Shown: positions 63,450-64,000 of the stretch, piece after piece | How the letters are laid out: the number at the start of each line of letters is the position of its first letter | How positions within the stretch are numbered: position 1 is the first letter of the stretch | NCBI RefSeq assembly: GCF_011047315.1 | Contig: NZ_CP049259.1 | Span: forward strand, 62,001-126,000 | Direction of reading: 5' to 3' | DNA: 64,000 nt | Origin: Altererythrobacter sp. BO-6 | GTDB lineage: Bacteria > Pseudomonadota > Alphaproteobacteria > Sphingomonadales > Sphingomonadaceae | Position numbers and translations under genes: made by a program | The notes under the pieces: model-generated | Told to the model about the DNA's origin: nothing | Databases searched by the model: none | What the model saw: the letters and a program-made list of their open reading frames with translations, nothing else

Positions 63450-64000
63450 TGCCTAAGGTCACCGTAGACGGACAGGAAATCGAGGTTCCGGACGGCGCGA
63501 CCGTCCTGCAGGCGTGCGAGCTTGCGGGCAAGGAAATCCCGCGCTTTTGTTACCACGAGCGCTTAAGTATCGCCGGTAACTGCCGGATGTGCCTCGTCGA
63601 AGTTAAGCCGGGGCCGCCCAAGCCGCAGGCATCCTGCGCGCTGCCGACTGCCGAGGGGCAGGAAATCCGCACCGACACCGAGATGGTCAAGAAGGCGCGC
63701 GAAGGCGTGATGGAGTTCCTCCTGATCAACCACCCGCTCGATTGCCCGATTTGCGACCAGGGCGGCGAATGCGATCTGCAGGACCAGGCGGTGGCCTATG
63801 GCCGTGGCGGTTCGCGCTATGAGGAAAACAAGCGCGCCGTCACCGAGAAATACATGGGTCCGCTGATCAAGACAGTGATGACCCGCTGCATCCACTGCAC
63901 CCGCTGCGTGCGTTTCAGCGAGGAAATCGCGGGCGTGGACGAAATCGGCGCGCTCTATCGCGGCGAGGACATGCAGATCACCACCTATCTCGAGCAGGCG
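63449..64000 (+). CDS. nuoG: NADH-quinone oxidoreductase subunit G (3' end outside window)
   Basis: The large iron-sulfur subunit of complex I. The first 184 residues are seen and run off the window. They show the N-terminal [2Fe-2S] domain ([19 protein letters not shown]), the H/C-rich N5-type region ([15 protein letters not shown]) and the start of a further cluster segment ([11 protein letters not shown]). Start ATG overlaps the nuoF stop (TAATG). Confidence 0.96.
   Translation, partial: MPKVTVDGQEIEVPDGATVLQACELAGKEIPRFCYHERLSIAGNCRMCLVEVKPGPPKPQASCALPTAEGQEIRTDTEMVKKAREGVMEFLLINHPLDCPICDQGGECDLQDQAVAYGRGGSRYEENKRAVTEKYMGPLIKTVMTRCIHCTRCVRFSEEIAGVDEIGALYRGEDMQITTYLEQA

Overview
The window is a gene-dense, high-G+C chromosomal segment. 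It probably comes from an alphaproteobacterium of the order Sphingomonadales, most likely Erythrobacteraceae (Erythrobacter/Altererythrobacter-like). This rests on familiarity with the protein sequences, the alphaproteobacterial form of the LexA box (GTTC-N7-GTTC), an S1-interrupted RNase E, a fabA-fabB-fabI cluster and a REP-like palindrome of a kind common in these genomes. No search was run. I saw no rRNA or tRNA genes, CRISPR array, insertion sequence or prophage; almost everything is housekeeping or lineage-typical accessory.

Layout. 1-8.5 kb: truncated photolyase, a serine-hydrolase lipoprotein, a frameshifted PilZ gene, purF with a downstream SDR, the lolC-lolD lipoprotein export pair, a secreted protein and a glutathione peroxidase. 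8.6-16.2 kb: dnaE touching a membrane-tethered LuxR-type regulator, then an acyl-CoA synthetase/GNAT/DUF1330/lipoprotein run. 16.2-21 kb: a SplB-like radical SAM gene behind a LexA-type box, a YcxB-like protein, moaB, and a soluble lytic transglycosylase coupled to a uracil-DNA-glycosylase-like gene. 21-28.6 kb: ETF-ubiquinone oxidoreductase, ispE, an N-formylglutamate amidohydrolase-like gene, ilvD, nnr and an RNA methyltransferase, several overlapping. 28.6-31.8 kb: an ACP, an AMP-ligase and a PLP decarboxylase of the exosortase-A-associated type, with no exosortase in sight. 32-36.7 kb: zapE, a thioesterase, sdhB, an SDR and an esterase of lower G+C.

36.7-40 kb: a D-Ala-D-Ala-ligase-like ATP-grasp gene broken by one extra base, divergent from an unassigned PLP enzyme that is followed by a methyltransferase. 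40-49.2 kb: RNase E with a long leader, a cell-wall amidase, penicillin-binding protein 1A, a secreted peroxiredoxin, prfB and a methyltransferase-fold lipoprotein. 49.3-54 kb: fabA-fabB-fabI, a DUF4440 protein, a 2-hydroxyacid dehydrogenase and an SH3 protein. 54-58.2 kb: three tandem paralogous small lipoproteins, a thiolase and a coniferyl-aldehyde-dehydrogenase-like gene. 58.3-64 kb: nuoABCDE, a REP-like element, a small membrane protein, nuoF and the start of nuoG.

Common themes are envelope maintenance (Lol export plus many predicted lipoproteins, PBP1A, amidase, transglycosylase), fatty-acid synthesis and acyl activation, respiration (complex I, sdhB, ETF-QO) and DNA repair. I found no convincing defence or mobile system. 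The most interesting unexplained items are the ATP-grasp/PLP pair, the orphan ACP-ligase-decarboxylase trio, the triplicated lipoproteins, the membrane-tethered regulator and the LexA-type box at the radical SAM gene.
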